DNA of 64,000 bases. Origin: Channallabes apus (Eukaryota; Chordata; Actinopteri; Siluriformes; Clariidae). This document shows positions 63,763 through 64,000 of the stretch, one piece after another; the stretch's first letter is position 1, and every line of letters starts with the position of its first letter. A program made the translations under genes and the position numbers. Below the pieces are notes generated by a model that was given only the letters and a program-made list of their open reading frames with translations, did no database searches and was not told the DNA's origin. The stretch spans positions 19,522,151-19,586,150 of the forward strand of contig CM060118.1 of the NCBI GenBank assembly GCA_030522415.1, read 5' to 3'.

Positions 63763-64000
63763 ATGATTCGCTGTGGCGACCCCTGAAAGGGAACAGCCGA
63801 AAGACAAAGAAGAAGAAGAATGTTCTACAAGTTGCTCCAAAATGTTGTTTTTGGCACCTAAGGCAATCTGCAAAGATAACTACTGTAGCTTCTAACAGAA
63901 GGCCAAATCCCAAATCCCTCTGTAACCCCTGAACAAGGTAGGATTGGTGTAGTGCAAAAGCTTTCTATTTGGGCCTTAACCCTGGAACCCATAAGTTAAT

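Larger units (their letters stand above)
61090..63820 (+). mobile_element. Non-LTR retrotransposon (LINE), broken
   Basis: One long coding region in pieces carries an apurinic-type endonuclease then a reverse transcriptase. The 3' end is GCTGTGGCGACCCCTGAAAG ... CAGCCGAAAG followed by an AAGAAGAAG tail. The trinucleotide tail, single-ORF layout and sequence style suggest an RTE-like clade, which is an inference. Orphan tails related to it lie at 6912-7016 and 25105-25300. Confidence 0.93.

Overview
The window is vertebrate nuclear DNA, most likely from a ray-finned fish. The evidence is split genes with GT-AG introns, single-copy vertebrate orthologues (neurog3, pdlim1, rel, papolg), many Tc1-like transposons, a tRNA-derived SINE of a type common in catfish-like fishes, fish-type MITEs and long CA/TA microsatellites. 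The siluriform placement is an inference from repeat style only. No bacterial operon, CRISPR array, rRNA or genuine tRNA was seen.

Layout. (1) 1-3995, plus strand: the last four exons of a divergent CREB/CREM/ATF1-family bZIP gene, with a frameshift or premature stop just before the bZIP. (2) 4-13.3 kb: non-coding, with decayed Tc1-like, LINE-tail and MITE remnants. (3) 13.4-14.55 kb, plus strand: neurog3 with TATA box, E-boxes, a 5'UTR intron and poly(A) signals. (4) 14.6-21.3 kb: repeats, including a nearly intact Tc1-like element (18115-19723) with TA target duplication and only two nonsense codons in the transposase. (5) 21.7-26.3 kb, minus strand: the complete seven-exon pdlim1. (6) 26.3-35.3 kb: non-coding repeats, including a short Tc1-like element and a degraded fragment resembling a rel exon. 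(7) 36.0-44.3 kb, minus strand: complete nine-exon rel (c-Rel), with consensus kappaB sites upstream. (8) 46.0-46.2 kb, plus strand: an unassigned 48-codon ORF. (9) 47.4-59.7 kb, minus strand: complete papolg in 22 coding exons, whose introns carry a hAT-type MITE with an 8-bp target duplication, a SINE and a decayed Tc1-like copy. (10) 61.1-63.8 kb, plus strand: a broken non-LTR retrotransposon of endonuclease plus reverse transcriptase type.

The genes do not form a pathway: neurog3 is an endocrine/neural bHLH factor, pdlim1 a cytoskeletal PDZ-LIM adaptor, rel an NF-kappaB subunit and papolg a nuclear poly(A) polymerase. The rel-papolg pairing agrees with vertebrate synteny known from human 2p16. 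For all four main genes every exon was joined by hand with matching phase, and the reading frames close without a stop. I found no convincing undescribed system. The observations most worth checking are the 48-codon ORF, the rel-exon fragment, the CREB-family frameshift and the kappaB sites upstream of rel.
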